DNA of 64,000 nt from Neoarius graeffei (GCF_027579695.1 NC_083596.1:13806798-13870797), one strand, 5' to 3'; positions 1 through 11,742 are shown, counted from the first letter of the stretch. Notes: generated by a model from the letters alone, not told the origin. Numbers and translations: made by a program.

Positions 1-575
1 TTTTAATGTGGTGTCACATATTATATTTGCCTTCTGGGTTTTTATATGCTGTTCTGTCCCATGCATAACAAGTGTTCTGTCCCGCAATACCATTTTTGTG
101 ACATTTATTTACACAATGCATAATCTTACCTTTTTTGTTCCAGTTTCACAGAGACGTCCGTCACGTGATACATTTTATTAATCGGTACTTACATTAGTCA
201 TCCCGCCTTTATAGATGAACCCGTCCCGTCACGTATGATAAATAAAGTTAGAAGAAAAACAAAATATATTTTTTAGTTGTTTTATTGTCAAAACACGGGA
301 TTTCTTTGTGACATCACGCCGAGGTATATTCCGTAATTGGAATTCTGGGCTTTTAGAGTTCCGGGCTTTTAGATCAATTTCGATTGAAAATATCGTGGAT
401 ATAATGTTAATACAATGTGATGAGATATAATAATACTGGATAATCAAAGAATACATGACAGTGATACGTGTGAGTACAAGATGTTAAGTATGAAACCCCT
501 GAATATTTAGAAAACGTAACATTATTGTAACGTACCGTCCCGTTCCGGTTCATACTTTCTGTACCAGGTTATGGG
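1..575. other. AT-rich upstream DNA, no gene seen
   Basis: No convincing coding exon, RNA gene or classifiable repeat was seen. The short open frames here lack any recognisable domain and have AT-rich composition. Confidence 0.5.
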
Positions 576-800
576 AGACACCATTATTTTGAAAACCCAC
601 TAGCTGGCTGATCTGGCATGTTTTAATTGTGTGACAGTAATGACGTAAATACCAGCGCGACGGACTAGTGTCCAAAAGTTTTTTTTCATTTTACGAATGA
701 GCTCACTATATAGTCCTCTATATAGTAATTCCCTATATAGGGAGTAGGGAGTAGTGAACGAGTGAGCGATTTTGGACACAGGGATTGTGTCACATGGTGT
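576..800. repeat. MITE-like dispersed repeat with CTATATAG inverted repeats
   Basis: The stretch from the TTTTGAAAACCCAC motif to GGACTAGT closely matches 35845-35925 in the same orientation. The following part is rich in CTATATAG and has TAGGGAGTAGGGAGTAG next to AGCGATTTTGGACAC, which matches 35690-35740 inverted. The two halves are therefore shared but in a different order. This looks like a palindromic non-autonomous DNA element; the superfamily is not assigned. Confidence 0.5.
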
Positions 801-1225
801 CATGCCAGAATGCACTCCTACTCACTGATGGGAGGTGACTTGTCATTCATCGAGAGCGTCTGCGATCAGCCAATCACAGGCTGTGTTACGACATAATGTA
901 TTCACCCAGTGTAACAATTGGACAAAAATTAGAAGTAGATTAGACCCATGATAGCTTTAAAATTTTTCAAGGGCCATCCAGTTTGATGCTTTTGAAATGC
1001 AGACGGACAAATGTGAAAATTAGCGGTCAATGTCTGCTGATACGGCTTTATTTCCCGCACTGCATTTTATATTTACGCTGCCATGTTAGTGCACGAGCAC
1101 TAGTAATGTTTCTGGCCTACCACTGAATGCACATGCACCGGAAAAGTCGAATGTAAGCAATAACAGCGATTTGTCATATTGTTATTTATATTGAAGGAAA
1201 AGCAGCAGGCTGCCGATACAAACAA
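801..1225. other. Unassigned intergenic DNA
   Basis: No gene, domain or repeat structure was recognised in this stretch. Confidence 0.4.
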
Positions 1226-1256
1226 ATTATTATTATTATTATTATTATTATTATTT
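1226..1256. repeat. (TTA)n microsatellite
   Basis: About ten uninterrupted TTA units. Confidence 0.95.
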
Positions 1257-1665
1257 TACCCAGACTATCAAAATGAGTCCTAAACACACCGCTGTATTGG
1301 CATTGTGTGTGCTCATGGTGTCTGTTTTCAGTTTACCTTTTTCCCAAACATTCTTTCCACGCTGAAATCTCTAACTTTGCTTTCCTTGAACGCGTCCTTC
1401 TTTGTTAAACTAACGAACTAACACTAATTAACGCTCTCTTTCTCTCTTTCTCTCTCTGTGAGTGTGAGTGTTAAGCAGTCTGAAATGTTCTGAACTGTTT
1501 CCATGGTGATGTCCACTTATTTACAATGAACAGAATCAGAATCGGAACTGATGACAAGAAGACAGAGGTGGAACAAACAAACAAACAAACCAGAGTGTCC
1601 ATTTGCACCCAGGTGAGAAGAATCGTTTGGCAGATATTTGACCCTTTACACCCAAATGAACTCTT

Positions 1666-2006
1666 CAGGTGGTGTAGTGGTTAGCACTGTCGCTTCATAG
1701 CAAGAAGGTTCTGGGTTCGAACCCAGATGGGGACCTTTCTGTGTGGAGTTTGGATGTTCTCCCCATATCTATCTGTGTGGGTTTCCTCCGGGTGCTCTGG
1801 TTTCCCCCACAGTCCAAAGACATGCAGGTTAGGCTAATTGGTGGCTCTAAATTGACTGTAGGTGTGAATGGTTGTTTCCCAAGCCCAGAAATGGGATGGT
1901 TGCGGCAGGAAAGATATCTGGTGTAAAACTGTGACAATTAATATGACGTGGATCAGTAGGGTCCACATGGATCCTGATTTGGCAATAATGCTGGATGAGG
2001 AAGATG
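1666..2006 (+). mobile_element. V-SINE (DANA-like subfamily), full copy
   Basis: It has a tRNA-like head (GGTGGTGTAGTGGTTAGC as A box, GGTTCGAACCC as B box) and the conserved V-SINE core with TCCAAAGACATGCAGGTTAG. Its 3' part, with GGGATGGTTGCGGCAGGAA, differs from most other copies in the window and resembles the DANA-type end. A perfect 16-bp target duplication (ACCCAAATGAACTCTT) lies at 1650-1665 and 2007-2022, which fixes both boundaries. Confidence 0.9.
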
Positions 2007-2022
2007 ACCCAAATGAACTCTT

Positions 2023-2640
2023 TAGCTATTTACACCTGGTTTGGGTGTAAATATCATTGTTGCCTACAGATGTCTGGATGGTGCATGGTTTCTGGATCTA
2101 CCTGGGTCTAAAGAGCAACACTGGCTTTCCACCCCATCTTTGTTGGCTCCTGATACCTGGGTGGAAGCACTAGAAATGTCAGCCATATAAAAGCATCCTA
2201 AACCACGGTGTCCACCCACATCGGCCCTTTGAGGATCACACTGTGTGGACGCCCCTATCCTCAATGGTCAACGGACTTGTCCTTATTAATTATTTTCACT
2301 CCACCACCACTACACCAACCACATCTCATTCCCAACAGGTCAAATACTGAAGCATGTGCAGAAGCCACTTTACTGCTATTGATCTACTGAGGGTCTTTTT
2401 GAGTAGCAACCTTATCTAGCAGTGATAAAAAGATTAAAGCTGACAATTAATTGTACGTCCATTTCACTGAAATGTTTTGCACAATGTTATGATAAAAATA
2501 TAAAGTCAATTCATACAGATGCTTTCAGTGAGCCTTCTAATAACAGGCGCATTAATATAGATATTTAGGAAGTGCCTAAAAGCAGAGCTCCTGATGAGTG
2601 TACGAGCAAAATATTTGCAAGGGCACAAAATCAACCTGAA
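2023..2640. other. Unassigned intergenic DNA
   Basis: No gene or classifiable repeat was recognised. Confidence 0.4.
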
Positions 2641-3610
2641 TAGAATAATAATATATAGAGGATATTACACGGTGAGTTTATGTTCAAGAGGTGAATGGAT
2701 ATATCACAAGTGAGCAAAGCGAATGAGTGAAAATATTTTCAACATGAGAAGATAAACTTCATATCCTCACACCACCATGTAATGTTCTTTATATTATATG
2801 GACACATCCACAAAAAATCGGCATGGTGGTGTAGTGGTTAGCGCTGTTGCCTCACAGCAAGAAGGTCCGGGTTCGAGCCCCGTGGCCGGCGAGGGCCTTT
2901 CTGTGCGGAGTTTGCATGTTCTCCCCGTGTCCGCGTGGGTTTCCTCCGGGTGCTCCGGTTTCCCCCACAGTCCAAAGACATGCAGGTTAGGTTAACTGGT
3001 GACTCTAAATTGACCGTAGGTGTGAATGTGAGTGTGAATGGTTGTCTGTGTCTATGTGTCAGCTCTGTGATGACCTGGCGACTTGTCCAGGGTGTACCCC
3101 GCCTTTCGCCCGTAGTCAGCTGGGATAGGCTCCAGCTTGCCTGCGACCCTGTAGGACAGGATAAAGCGGCTAGAGATAATGAGATGAGATGAGATCCACA
3201 AAAAATATGCAAGTTAATCAAAGGAATTTTAATTTTGAACCAGTTCGCCATTTTGACAATGAACGTCTAGTCAGCAGGAAAACACTGGGAGTGAGATCAT
3301 CAGAGTGAAATATTGGGAAATATGTCACTCAGATCCACGATGTATTTCGTATGAAAATGTGAGTTTTTCAACACGAGAAGATAAACTTCATATCTTCAAG
3401 TCAATGTGTGATTTTCTTTTTATTATATCCACATATTCACAAACAAAAGGTACCCAAAATTAACTAAAACAATTCATCAATTTCCTCACGAGTGACATAT
3501 AGAGATTTGTCACAGTTTTGGTTCTCTATGTCCCGGATGGCGCTCGTAGGAAAAATACGTGTGGTGTATTTCCCAGTAAAACACTCATTTCTATCATCTT
3601 GTGACAGTGA
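2641..3610. repeat. Dispersed repeat family with GAGAAGATAAACTTCATATC motif, copy 1
   Basis: The motif GAGAAGATAAACTTCATATC, a shared block with CCAGTTCGCCATTTTGACAA and a distal block with GTATTTCCCAGTAAAACACTC recur at 23160-23480 and 24288-24840. Copy 1 is split by a V-SINE at 2819-3193. The outer ends carry TTTATCTTCG-type inverted motifs, so a non-autonomous DNA transposon is likely. The superfamily is unknown. Confidence 0.55.
2819..3193 (+). mobile_element. V-SINE, full copy
   Basis: The tRNA-like head starts GGTGGTGTAGTGGTTAGCGC, the conserved core follows, and the tail ends with repeated GAGAT units. A perfect 13-bp target duplication (ATCCACAAAAAAT) lies at 2806-2818 and 3194-3206, so the insertion into the surrounding repeat is unambiguous. 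Confidence 0.93.
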
Positions 3611-3699
3611 CACCAATAATGAGATCCACATCGCAGTTATGAATACATATTTATTCCTTTCTCTCACACCGCATGCACCAGAAACAACACCATGACATT

Positions 3700-3940
3700 T
3701 ATTATGGTATGACTCTGCTGGGTGCCTGGTGGACAGCAGTACAAAATACATTTAAGTTGGTCAGTAAAACTATTGAAAATCTTTTCTTTGTACTTTTGTC
3801 AGTTAAATAAAGGTTCACATGAATTAAAAAATCCAGATTTTTGTTTTTATTGCATTTTGGAAAATATCCCAACTTTTAGTCGGGTTAGTCATCAACTGAA
3901 ACGTTCCTGTCGACATAGTCAGTCAAAGAAATGATGGCAT
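3700..3940. repeat. Degraded Tc1-type terminal fragment
   Basis: The text around TTTTTATTGCATTTTGG and ATCCCAACTTTT resembles the terminal region of the Tc1 element at 10015-11622. No transposase remains. Confidence 0.4.
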
Positions 3941-4212
3941 TTATTGTGTTATTCCATGCGATGTTTAATGCCATTTCTTCCATTTCAGTGCTCCAAATGT
4001 GTAATTTTTCGTCTATCGCCTCCTCCTTTCCCCGTCCATGACATACAAGTAATCAGAGCTCTCTTTTTATAGACTGCTGACAGCTAAAGAAAAGAGAAGC
4101 AAATGGAGGTAGTAGAAAGGTTCATAAATGTTTATAAATAGAAGACCTATTTGTAATACTGCTTGGACTAAATTCAAAATGAGCATATATTTTAAAAAAT
4201 TCTCAGTTTCAA

Positions 4213-4577
4213 CGGTGGTGTAGTGGTTAGCGCTGTCGCCTCACAGCAAGAAGGTCCGGGTTCGAGCCCCGTGGCCGGCGAGGGCCTTTCTGTGTGGAGT
4301 TTGCATGTTCTCCCTGTGTCCGCGTGGGTTTCCTCCGGGTGCTCCGGTTTCCCCCACAGTCCAAAGACATGCAGGTTAGGGTAACTGGTGACTCTAAATT
4401 GACCGTAGGTGTGAATGTGAGTGTGAATGGTTGTCTGTGTCTATGTGTCAGCCCTGTGATGACCTGGCGACTTGTCCAGGGTGTACCCCACCTTTCGCCC
4501 ATAGTCAGCTGGGATAGGCTCCAGCTTGCCTGCGACCCTGTAGAACAGGATAAAGCGGCTAGAGATAATGAGATGAG
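4213..4577 (+). mobile_element. V-SINE, full-length type
   Basis: tRNA-like head, core and ATAATGAGATGAGA tail are all present. No clear target duplication was found. Confidence 0.9.
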
Positions 4578-4672
4578 AACATTTGATATGTTGTGTTTGT
4601 ACGACTGTCAATGAAATATACGGTTTCCACAATTTGCACATCATCGCATTCTGTTTTTATTACATTTTACAA
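4578..4672. repeat. Tc1 3'-end remnant
   Basis: GCATTCTGTTTTTATTACAT and the preceding text match the 3' end of the Tc1 family seen whole at 10015-11622. Confidence 0.45.
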
Positions 4673-4685
4673 TATTGCTGTTTGA

Positions 4686-5022
4686 TGGCACGGTGGTGTA
4701 GTGGTTAGCACTGTTGCCTCACAGCAAGAAGGTTCTGGGTTCGAGCCCAGTGGCCAACGAGGGCCTTTCCGTGTGGCGTTTGCATGTTCTTTCCGTGTCT
4801 GCGTGGGTTTCCTCCCACAGTACAAAGACATGTAGGTTAGGCTAATTGGTGTCTCTAAATTGACTGTGAGTGTGAATGGTTGTGTGTCTCTATGTATCAG
4901 CCTTGTGATGATCTGGTGATTTGTCCAGGGTGTACCCCGCATCTCGCCCATAGTCAGCTGGGATAGGCTCCAGCTTGCCCGCGACCCTGTGCAGGATAAG
5001 CGGTTACAGATAATGGATGGAT
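4686..5022 (+). mobile_element. V-SINE, divergent shorter copy
   Basis: GGCACGGTGGTGTAGTGG head and V-SINE core. It lacks the GGGTGCTCCGG segment and ends ATAATGGATGGAT rather than ATGAGATGAG, so it belongs to another subfamily. Confidence 0.88.
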
Positions 5023-5589
5023 AATCAAGCAGATGGCCGTTTTGGTAGCTTATGGCATGAGTGAGTTGGGGATTAAGACAATTCATACTATTGAATTTCA
5101 TTTTATTGATTGTCTATCTAGCAAACTTACTTCTTCCGTCTTCCCACTTGGTGCTTTGTGTTTAGTCCCTCAGGCCTATTGTTCCTTCACAGCAGTAATC
5201 TGACAACAAGAAAAGTTAGTCACAAATGGACCTGACTAGTAGTATTTCGATCATTTTGTTCAGATGAAATGCCAATTTTACTTTTATTTTTGTGTTCTTT
5301 TACCCCTTTTCATTTGGATAAATTATCGTGCTGCATTCTGTTAGTTGGTGGCATGCACAAACATCTTCAGTACAACAGCTCAACCTACAAACAAGAAATT
5401 AAACTTGACGAAGTGCCATTTGGACAGTATGCGGAACAGAACATTAGCCCTCTCTGTCTGAGTATGAAGCATGTGACAGCACCCAGTAGAATGAATTTTA
5501 AAAATAGTCTGTTTTAGCCACAATTACAGGTCTAAATATTGGTAAGGATGTTTCCGTTTTCTCAGGACAATCTCAAAGTGTCCCTCGAA
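5023..5589. other. Unassigned intergenic DNA
   Basis: No gene or repeat was recognised. A short frame at 5269-5517 has no domain. Confidence 0.35.
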
Positions 5590-5965
5590 ATCCTCAATCG
5601 ATCTCAACTCCTGGGAGTTGCTTATTCAGTATGGTGAGCAAAGCTCACCAGTGGCACACGTGCAGCAGAGATGAAACGCATCGACGAGGAAAAGAAACAA
5701 GCTGTGCAAAAGGCCCGAACTATCACTACCCCACTACAGCACCTACCAACGTGTGCATGACATATGGGCATACCTTCAAAACCTGGACTGGCTTCATCAG
5801 TCACCTCTAGACCCACAACCATCACCCACCAAACTGAAGTCATGGTCGTCTTCGATCCCGAAAGACGAACATCACATAAATCTACTTCTATGATCTTTAA
5901 TCGTATTCCCAGACAGTGGCTCCTAATTGACTGGACCTTGGATGATGATAATATTAAAGATCAGT
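5590..5965 (+). repeat. Retroelement fragment shared with 47140-47260
   Basis: The part coding TKLKSW matches 47140-47260 read on the minus strand, including the residues for DPQP and SPTKLKSW. It is probably the 3' coding end of an old LINE; the clade is not assigned. Confidence 0.45.
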
Positions 5966-6396
5966 GAAAGTCTTATTCAACATCCAAACAAACTATCAAC
6001 AGAGAACCTGAGAGTAATCTTGCACTTTACATGTTTTATTTGTGCAGTAGTTCAAACTTTGTCCACGAGGGGGCGGTGCATTGCCTGTTAAATTTCTTGC
6101 CTCCAATCTGATGTAACACATTTGTTCATAAAGTCCTGTTTCTTTTTTCATTAAAGCAGCAGCTGTTTTTTTGTTTGTTTATTTGTTTATATTAAATACC
6201 AGTTTGCTGACTGGATTAGATCTTCTTTTGCAGTGTTTGTCTTGATTTGCATGAACACATGTAACCAAGTGTGTGAAATTTTTGTTTTTGGTTCCTTCTC
6301 AAAGCTGTGTTCAAAACAGGAAAAGAAACCCTGTGAAGAGAACACTTAAGAAATCAGCTAAAAGAGGAACAGTCTGCACTTTGTGAAACCTCAACT

Positions 6397-6398
<2 letters not shown>

Positions 6399-6458
<60 letters not shown>
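6399..6458. repeat. (GT)n microsatellite
   Basis: About 30 GT units directly upstream of a possible first exon of fermt3. Confidence 0.95.
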
Positions 6459-6459
<1 letters not shown>

Positions 6460-6583
6460 CAGTGTAGGATAGAGAATGACAGAGAGACAGGAGGAAGTGA
6501 CAGAAGAGTCAAACTGTGGAAGAGAGAGTGACAAAGACCAAGGGCGTAGTCTGTTAAGTTGATTCTTGACGACCACAAACCAG
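6459..6583 (+). promoter_or_regulatory. fermt3: Possible non-coding first exon and promoter of fermt3
   Basis: A purine-rich stretch with GAGGAAGTGA at 6491-6500 fits the known ETS/PU.1 core and ends in a strong splice donor, CCAG|GTAAGA, with GT at 6584. The next good acceptor on this strand is CTCTCAG at 12290-12296, just before the fermt3 start. Kindlin-3 is a blood-cell gene, so a PU.1-type site would be expected. This is inference: no transcript evidence is available and the microsatellite next to it makes chance matches likely. Confidence 0.3.
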
Positions 6584-6614
6584 GTAAGAAGGAGAAAATA
6601 GTACCAAATGGGAG

Positions 6615-6628
6615 GGAGAGAGAGAGAG

Positions 6629-6659
<31 letters not shown>
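6615..6659. repeat. (AG)n(GT)n microsatellite
   Basis: A GA run followed by a GT run. Confidence 0.9.
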
Positions 6660-7045
6660 TCGATATTGTTAAGTAGAATGAAAAATTAGTTAGGCCTTGA
6701 CCACCTCATGGCCAAGCACGTTCTGTTAGTACAAGTCAAGTTGGGGTTTATGGGAGAGACGTAAGAGCGCTTGATGTGGTCTTTAATTCTAGCCTACAAT
6801 ATAATAACAACTTTCTATCACAACTTTGCTTCTGATATCACATAACATTTTTAAAGGGTGCTCTTAAATGTTTGTTGTTGGTTTAATAAAGCTTTGACTA
6901 CTGTATGAGTATTGTAACTAATTATAGAAACAGAAATTATGATTAACAGTTATTCCACGAAATCGAGTCGTACATGAGCTGATCGCTGACGAGGCACGTA
7001 GCACCGAGTCGGCTATAAACCATGTACGATGAGATTGAGTGGAAT
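6660..7045. other. Unassigned intergenic DNA
   Basis: No gene was recognised. The last part, around ATTCCACGAAATCGAG, may belong to the TIR element that follows. Confidence 0.35.
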
Positions 7046-7362
7046 AACTGTTATATTCTATCCACATTCACTGGATTTTGAGAAACAGAGCATTTTTATT
7101 TGTATTTTTTGCAAATTCAATAAATAAAAACTTTATACAAAACGTCCAACAAAATTATTTCCGCTTAGAATGTAAACAAAAGCGGCGAAGTGACCGTAGC
7201 AATTTGTGAAAAATGCTGCAATAATAATTCTTGAAAAATAAAAAAAGATATGTTCTTATCATCAAATACTTTCATTCCATATTTTGTTGGGGGTTTTTTT
7301 GTATTTTTGTGGGTTTTCTTCTTCTTTTTCTTTAGGGTGTTTTGACGGTTGGCAAACCAACT

Positions 7363-8092
7363 TAAAGGTAGACTGCCTTTCAGATTTTTCAAGTGTAGGT
7401 CATAAAAAGAATTTTCCCTGACACGTAATTATTTTTGTTTAGTGGACTGAAAGCTACTGAATTTGAATCACAGACTTCAAATTTTATTATTTTTTTAAAT
7501 AGAACAAATAATGAATTTAGGGCCACATGTCCCTAAATTCTCCGTTATTTTTTCCTGCTTCACCATGACCCAATTCAAGATATTACGTCATGCATCACAT
7601 GGTGGGCTTTCCCTGTTCGCACAAGGCATTGTGGGATACAAATTTGAAACAGGAGAGAAAAATGGAGGACGTTGGTGTGCGAATGAAACATGAAAGACCG
7701 ACTACAGTAACGGAAAGCGAGAAGAAAAGACATTATGTTATATACGAAGGAAAGGAAACACAGGACCAAACTAATAAATATTGGCAGTCAGCGAGCACCT
7801 CGGTGTGATCAGCTGTTCATTTAGCAACAGAATGATGGAACTGTCAGTGCACGGTCAAAGGTAAACCTGCGCATGCGCACACAGACTTCCTCTGTCTGCT
7901 TGACTGCACGAAGCTAGCGATTTCATGCATATTATTTGTTTGGGAATTTCCTCAAATTAAATAACTTCCCAGCTACAGAATGGCCTGATATTTTGTGAGA
8001 TATTACAGAAATAAACATATATCACAATGACCAAATTTCAGAGGGAACTAAGTTTCACTGATTTTATGAAATCGAAAGGCCGTCTAGCTTTA
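7363..8092 (+). mobile_element. Non-autonomous TIR element with conserved 72-codon frame, copy 1
   Basis: Ends are TAAAGGTAGACTGCCTTTC and the imperfect inverted partner TAAAGCTAGACGGCCTTTC read from the right. A second copy at 12975-13716 matches along its length. Both keep a 72-codon frame (7590-7808 here) that ends in the same place. Confidence 0.6.
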
Positions 8093-8176
8093 AAGGTGCA
8101 TTACCACCACCAACTGGGCTGGAGTGTGGAAAAGGAGATATTGGGGAGGGGAACCTATATTCTTTTAGCTATTTCT

Positions 8177-8545
8177 CATCTCATTATCTCTAGTCACTTT
8201 ATCCTTCTACAGGGTCGCAGGCAAGCTGGAGCCTATCCCAGCTGACTATGGGCGAAAGGCGGGGTACACCCTGGACAAGTCGCCAGGTCATCACAGGGCT
8301 GATACATAGACACAGACAACCATTCACACTCACATTCACACCTACGGTCAATTTAGAGTCACCAGTTAACCTAACCTGCATGTCTTTGGACTGTGGGGGA
8401 AACCGGAGCACCCGGAGGAAACCCACGCAGACACGGGGAGAACATGCAAACTCCGCACAGAAAGGCCCTCGCCGGTCACGGGGCTCGAACCCAGACTTTC
8501 TTGCTGTGAGGCGACAGCGCTAACCACTACACCACCGTGCCGCCC
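8177..8545 (-). mobile_element. V-SINE, minus strand
   Basis: A complete tail-core-head is read in reverse. A perfect 12-bp target duplication (TTAGCTATTTCT) lies at 8165-8176 and 8546-8557. Confidence 0.93.
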
Positions 8546-8757
8546 TTAGCTATTTCTGTTTCTTTTAAATACTTGATAAACATTTTTGGAGTTTTGTTTT
8601 TGAGTAGAGTTTTTATTTTGTCCTCGATTGGTTCAGCAACACGCGCCGCCATTTTGTTTTTCTCTACTCATGGTATATGAGCTGATAGCCTAGTAGTAGA
8701 GTAGCCAATCAGAGCGCCTGATCGCTCATATCCAGTGAATGCGGATAGAATAAAACA

Positions 8758-9315
8758 AATTGTACTATAGCTCTGTTAAATCATTATGTCTGATAAACAA
8801 GAAATTAATAGCTTGTGAGTGACATTTTGGACAAAATATACACAAATGTTCCGTTTATTTTTGGTCCATGAGCAAACATAGATCCTGAAGAAGCCACACT
8901 CATTACTTTATCTAGCGCTGGCTAGCTATCTCACACTGATTTGTACATTCTTGTTAAAGGTGCTACAGCTAAAATGTGCATCCTTTCTTCCTTTTCATCT
9001 TGATTTGATGAGATTTAATATTTTAAGTCAAAAGTTATATTCCTGAAAAGTATTTTTTGCTACGTCTGCTGATGTCGTCGCTAACACTACCGTGGTAACT
9101 GTTTTGAACTAGGAAGTGGAATTTTACATTCAGGACACAGACGAGTGGCATGATACACACAGTGAAACGTTCCACTGCCATTATGTGAAATATCAGCACT
9201 CTTGGAACGCCACTCCACCAATCAGATTAGTGGACCGGGACTAATTGTGGTATAATTTTCTGTAATTCAAGTCACAATGGTGTATTAATACACTAGTTCT
9301 AATACGTTAATGTCT
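8758..9315. other. Unassigned intergenic DNA
   Basis: No gene or classifiable repeat was recognised. Confidence 0.35.
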
Positions 9316-9770
9316 TGGAAAAATGACAAACACCAACACCAGTCTCGTCCTTTTGCAAGAGAAAAAAGGTTTATTGCAGAAACGGACAAGTGATGAGGGT
9401 TCGGCTCACCCCTCACACCGTCCCTTTGTTCTCAAATCTATATATACTCTTTACTAGATAAAAAGGAGACATTACATCTATTGCATTACATCATTGCAAT
9501 TACATGCCCAAATCACACGCCATTGGATCTTGTCTCTAATCACTGGCTCATACACACATCTGCTACGCACGTAACGAGCATGATAAGATGAACATGTTTC
9601 GGTGCAGAATGTTCTGAGTTGTTAGTCCTTGAAGAGGCAACACTCAGTGAAAAGGAAAATTACAAAACAGCATGACCCTAAAATTTACTCTACGCTGTGA
9701 ATTCGCAAATGTAATAATAAATAAATTAAAAACATGTTATGTAACAAAATGAAGACTCATTGATAGAGTG
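9316..9770 (-). mobile_element. Solo retroviral-type LTR, minus strand
   Basis: Read in reverse, this matches the LTR at 60680-63393. Shared parts include a TATATATAG TATA-like box, an AATAAA signal about 80 bases later, and the 3' end TTTTTCCA. The 5' boundary is uncertain and could reach about 10,005. No gag, pol or env sequence adjoins it, so it is a solo LTR. Confidence 0.6.
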
Positions 9771-10014
9771 AAGTTCTTTAAGATTTTCATCACTGGAAAC
9801 AGACAAAATTTGTGTTTTATGTTTTCTTGGGAACATTACAAGCGTTTTCTTTTGTCTTATTAACTTCCAAGTGAGAGAAAAACACAGGCTGGTGAAGGAA
9901 CAGCTGTTTGTAGTTCCTATAATGTAATAATAAGATAACGTGAAACTACCGTGTTTTGAGGACGTTCTACAATATCAGGACACATCACACCACCCTGTCG
10001 TTAAATATTTAAAC

Positions 10015-11622
10015 ACAACCCCGATTCCAAAAAAGTTGGGACAAAGTACAAATTGTAAATAAAAACAGAATGCAATAATTTACAAATCTCAAAAACTGAT
10101 ATTGTATTCACAATAGAACATAGACAACATATCAAATGTCAAAAGTGAGACATTTTGAAATTTCATGCCAAATATTGGCTCATTTGAAATTTCATGACAG
10201 CAACACATCTCAAAAAAGTTGGGACAGGGGCAATAAGAGGCTGGAAAAGTTAAAGGTACAAAAAAGGAACAGCTGGAGGACCAAATTGCAACTCATTAGG
10301 TCAATTGGCAATAGGTCATTAACATGACGACTGGGTATAAAAAGAGCATCTTGGAGTGGCAGCGGCTCTCAGAAGTAAAGATGGGAAGAGGATCACCAAT
10401 CCCCCTAATTCTGCGCCGACAAATAGTGGAGCAATATCAGAAAGGAGTTCGACAGTGTAAAATTGCAGAGTTTGAACATATCATCATCTACAGTGCATAA
10501 TATCATCAAAAGATTCAGAGAATCTGGAAGAATCTCTGTGCCTAAGGGTCAAGGCCAGAAAACCATACTGGGTGCCCGTGATCTTCGGGCCCTTAGATGG
10601 CACTGCATCACATACAGGCATGCTTCTGTATTGGAAATCACAAAATGGGCTCAGGAATATTTCCAGAGAACATTATCTGTGAACACAATTCACCGTGCCA
10701 TCCGCCGTTGCCAGCTAAAACTCGATAGTTCAAAGAAGAAGCCGTATCTAAACATGATCCAGAAGCGCAGACGTCTTCTCTGGGCCAAGGCTCATTTAAA
10801 ATGGACTGTGGCAAAGTGGAAAACTGTTCTGTGGTCAGACGAATCAAAATTTGAAGTTCTTTATGGAAATCAGGGACGCCGTGTCATTTGGACTAAAGAA
10901 GAGAAGGACGACCCAAGTTGTTATCAGCGCTCAGTTCAGAAGCCTGCATCTCTGATAGTATGGGGTTGCATTAGTGCGTGTGGCATGGGCAGCTTACACA
11001 TCTGGAAAGACACCATCAATGCTGAAAGGTATATCCAGGTTCTAGAGCAACATATGCTCCCATCCAGACGACATCTCTTTCAGGGAAGACCTTGCAGTTT
11101 CCAACATGACAATGCCAAACCACATACTGCATCAATTACAGCATCATGGCTGCGTAGAAGAAGGGTCCGGGTACTGAACTGGCCAGCCTGCAGTCCAGAT
11201 CTTTCACCCATAGAAAACATTTGGCGCATCATAAAACGGAAGATACGACAAAAAAGACCTAAGACAGTTGAGCAACTAGAATCCTACATTAGACAAGAAT
11301 GGGTTAACATTCCTATCCCTAAACTTGAGCAACTTGTCTCCTCAGTCCCCAGACGTTTACAGACTGTTGTAAAGAGAAAAGGGGATGTCTCACAGTGGTA
11401 AACATGGCCTTGTCCCAACTTTTTTGAGATGTGTTGTTGTCATGAAATTTAAAATCGCCTAATTTTTCTCTTTAAATGATACATTTTCTCAGTTTAAACA
11501 TTTGATATGTCATCTATGCTCTATTCTGAATAAAATATGGAATTTTGAAACTTCCACATCATTGCATTCCGTTTTTATTTACAATTTGTACTTTGTCCCA
11601 ACTTTTTTGGAATCGGGGTTGT
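10015..11622 (+). mobile_element. Near-complete Tc1-type transposon
   Basis: Terminal inverted repeats begin ACAACCCCGATTCC and continue with AAAAAAGTTGGGACAAAG; the right end is the inverse, ending GGAATCGGGGTTGT. Length is 1,608 bp, usual for teleost Tc1 elements. It contains one transposase gene with a single early frame break. It lies upstream of the fermt3 coding start. Confidence 0.92.
10381..11401 (+). pseudogene. Tc1 transposase, broken by one small frameshift
   Basis: DDE transposase that would cut and paste the element at TA sites. The N-terminal frame opens at ATG 10381 (MGRGSPI) and runs to about 10470; the rest continues in another frame to the stop at 11399-11401. Two bases appear to be missing near 10465-10472, compared with what the two frames need to join. 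Visible parts are helix-turn-helix motifs in the first 110 residues, SDESKFE (first Asp), QHDNAKPHT (second Asp) and SPDLSPIEN (Glu), which is DD34E spacing. Apart from the frame break the catalytic half is open, so decay is slight. Confidence 0.88.
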
Positions 11623-11629
11623 AATACTG

Positions 11630-11742
11630 ACTGGCATTGAGTGGTATATCAGATATATTCCATTCAGCTCGCATGATACTGAACAAGTCAAAGACGAGTA
11701 GCTGAATGGAATATATCTGATATACCATGAGAAAAAGCCAGG

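Larger units (their letters stand above)
7046..8757. mobile_element. Candidate DNA transposon with TATTCTATCC-CATTCACTGGAT ends
   Basis: The left end has TATTCTATCCACATTCACTG and the right end is its inverted partner, CCAGTGAATGCGGATAGAAT. Between them sit a younger inverted-repeat element (7363-8092) and a V-SINE (8177-8545). No transposase is visible. Confidence 0.45.

Noticed and set aside
2822-2900. tRNA-like A and B boxes at many places (GGTGGTGTAGTGG / GGTTCGAGCCC)
   Set aside because: They are heads of V-SINE copies, not tRNA genes: no folded 3' half or acceptor stem follows, and the SINE core and target duplications surround them.
6354-6578. Frames rich in His-Thr, Cys-Val or Ile repeats near microsatellites (also 12079-12480, 23666-23851, 42385-42609)
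   Set aside because: They read through (GT)n or (ATT)n tracts. Only the part after 12297 is a real fermt3 exon.
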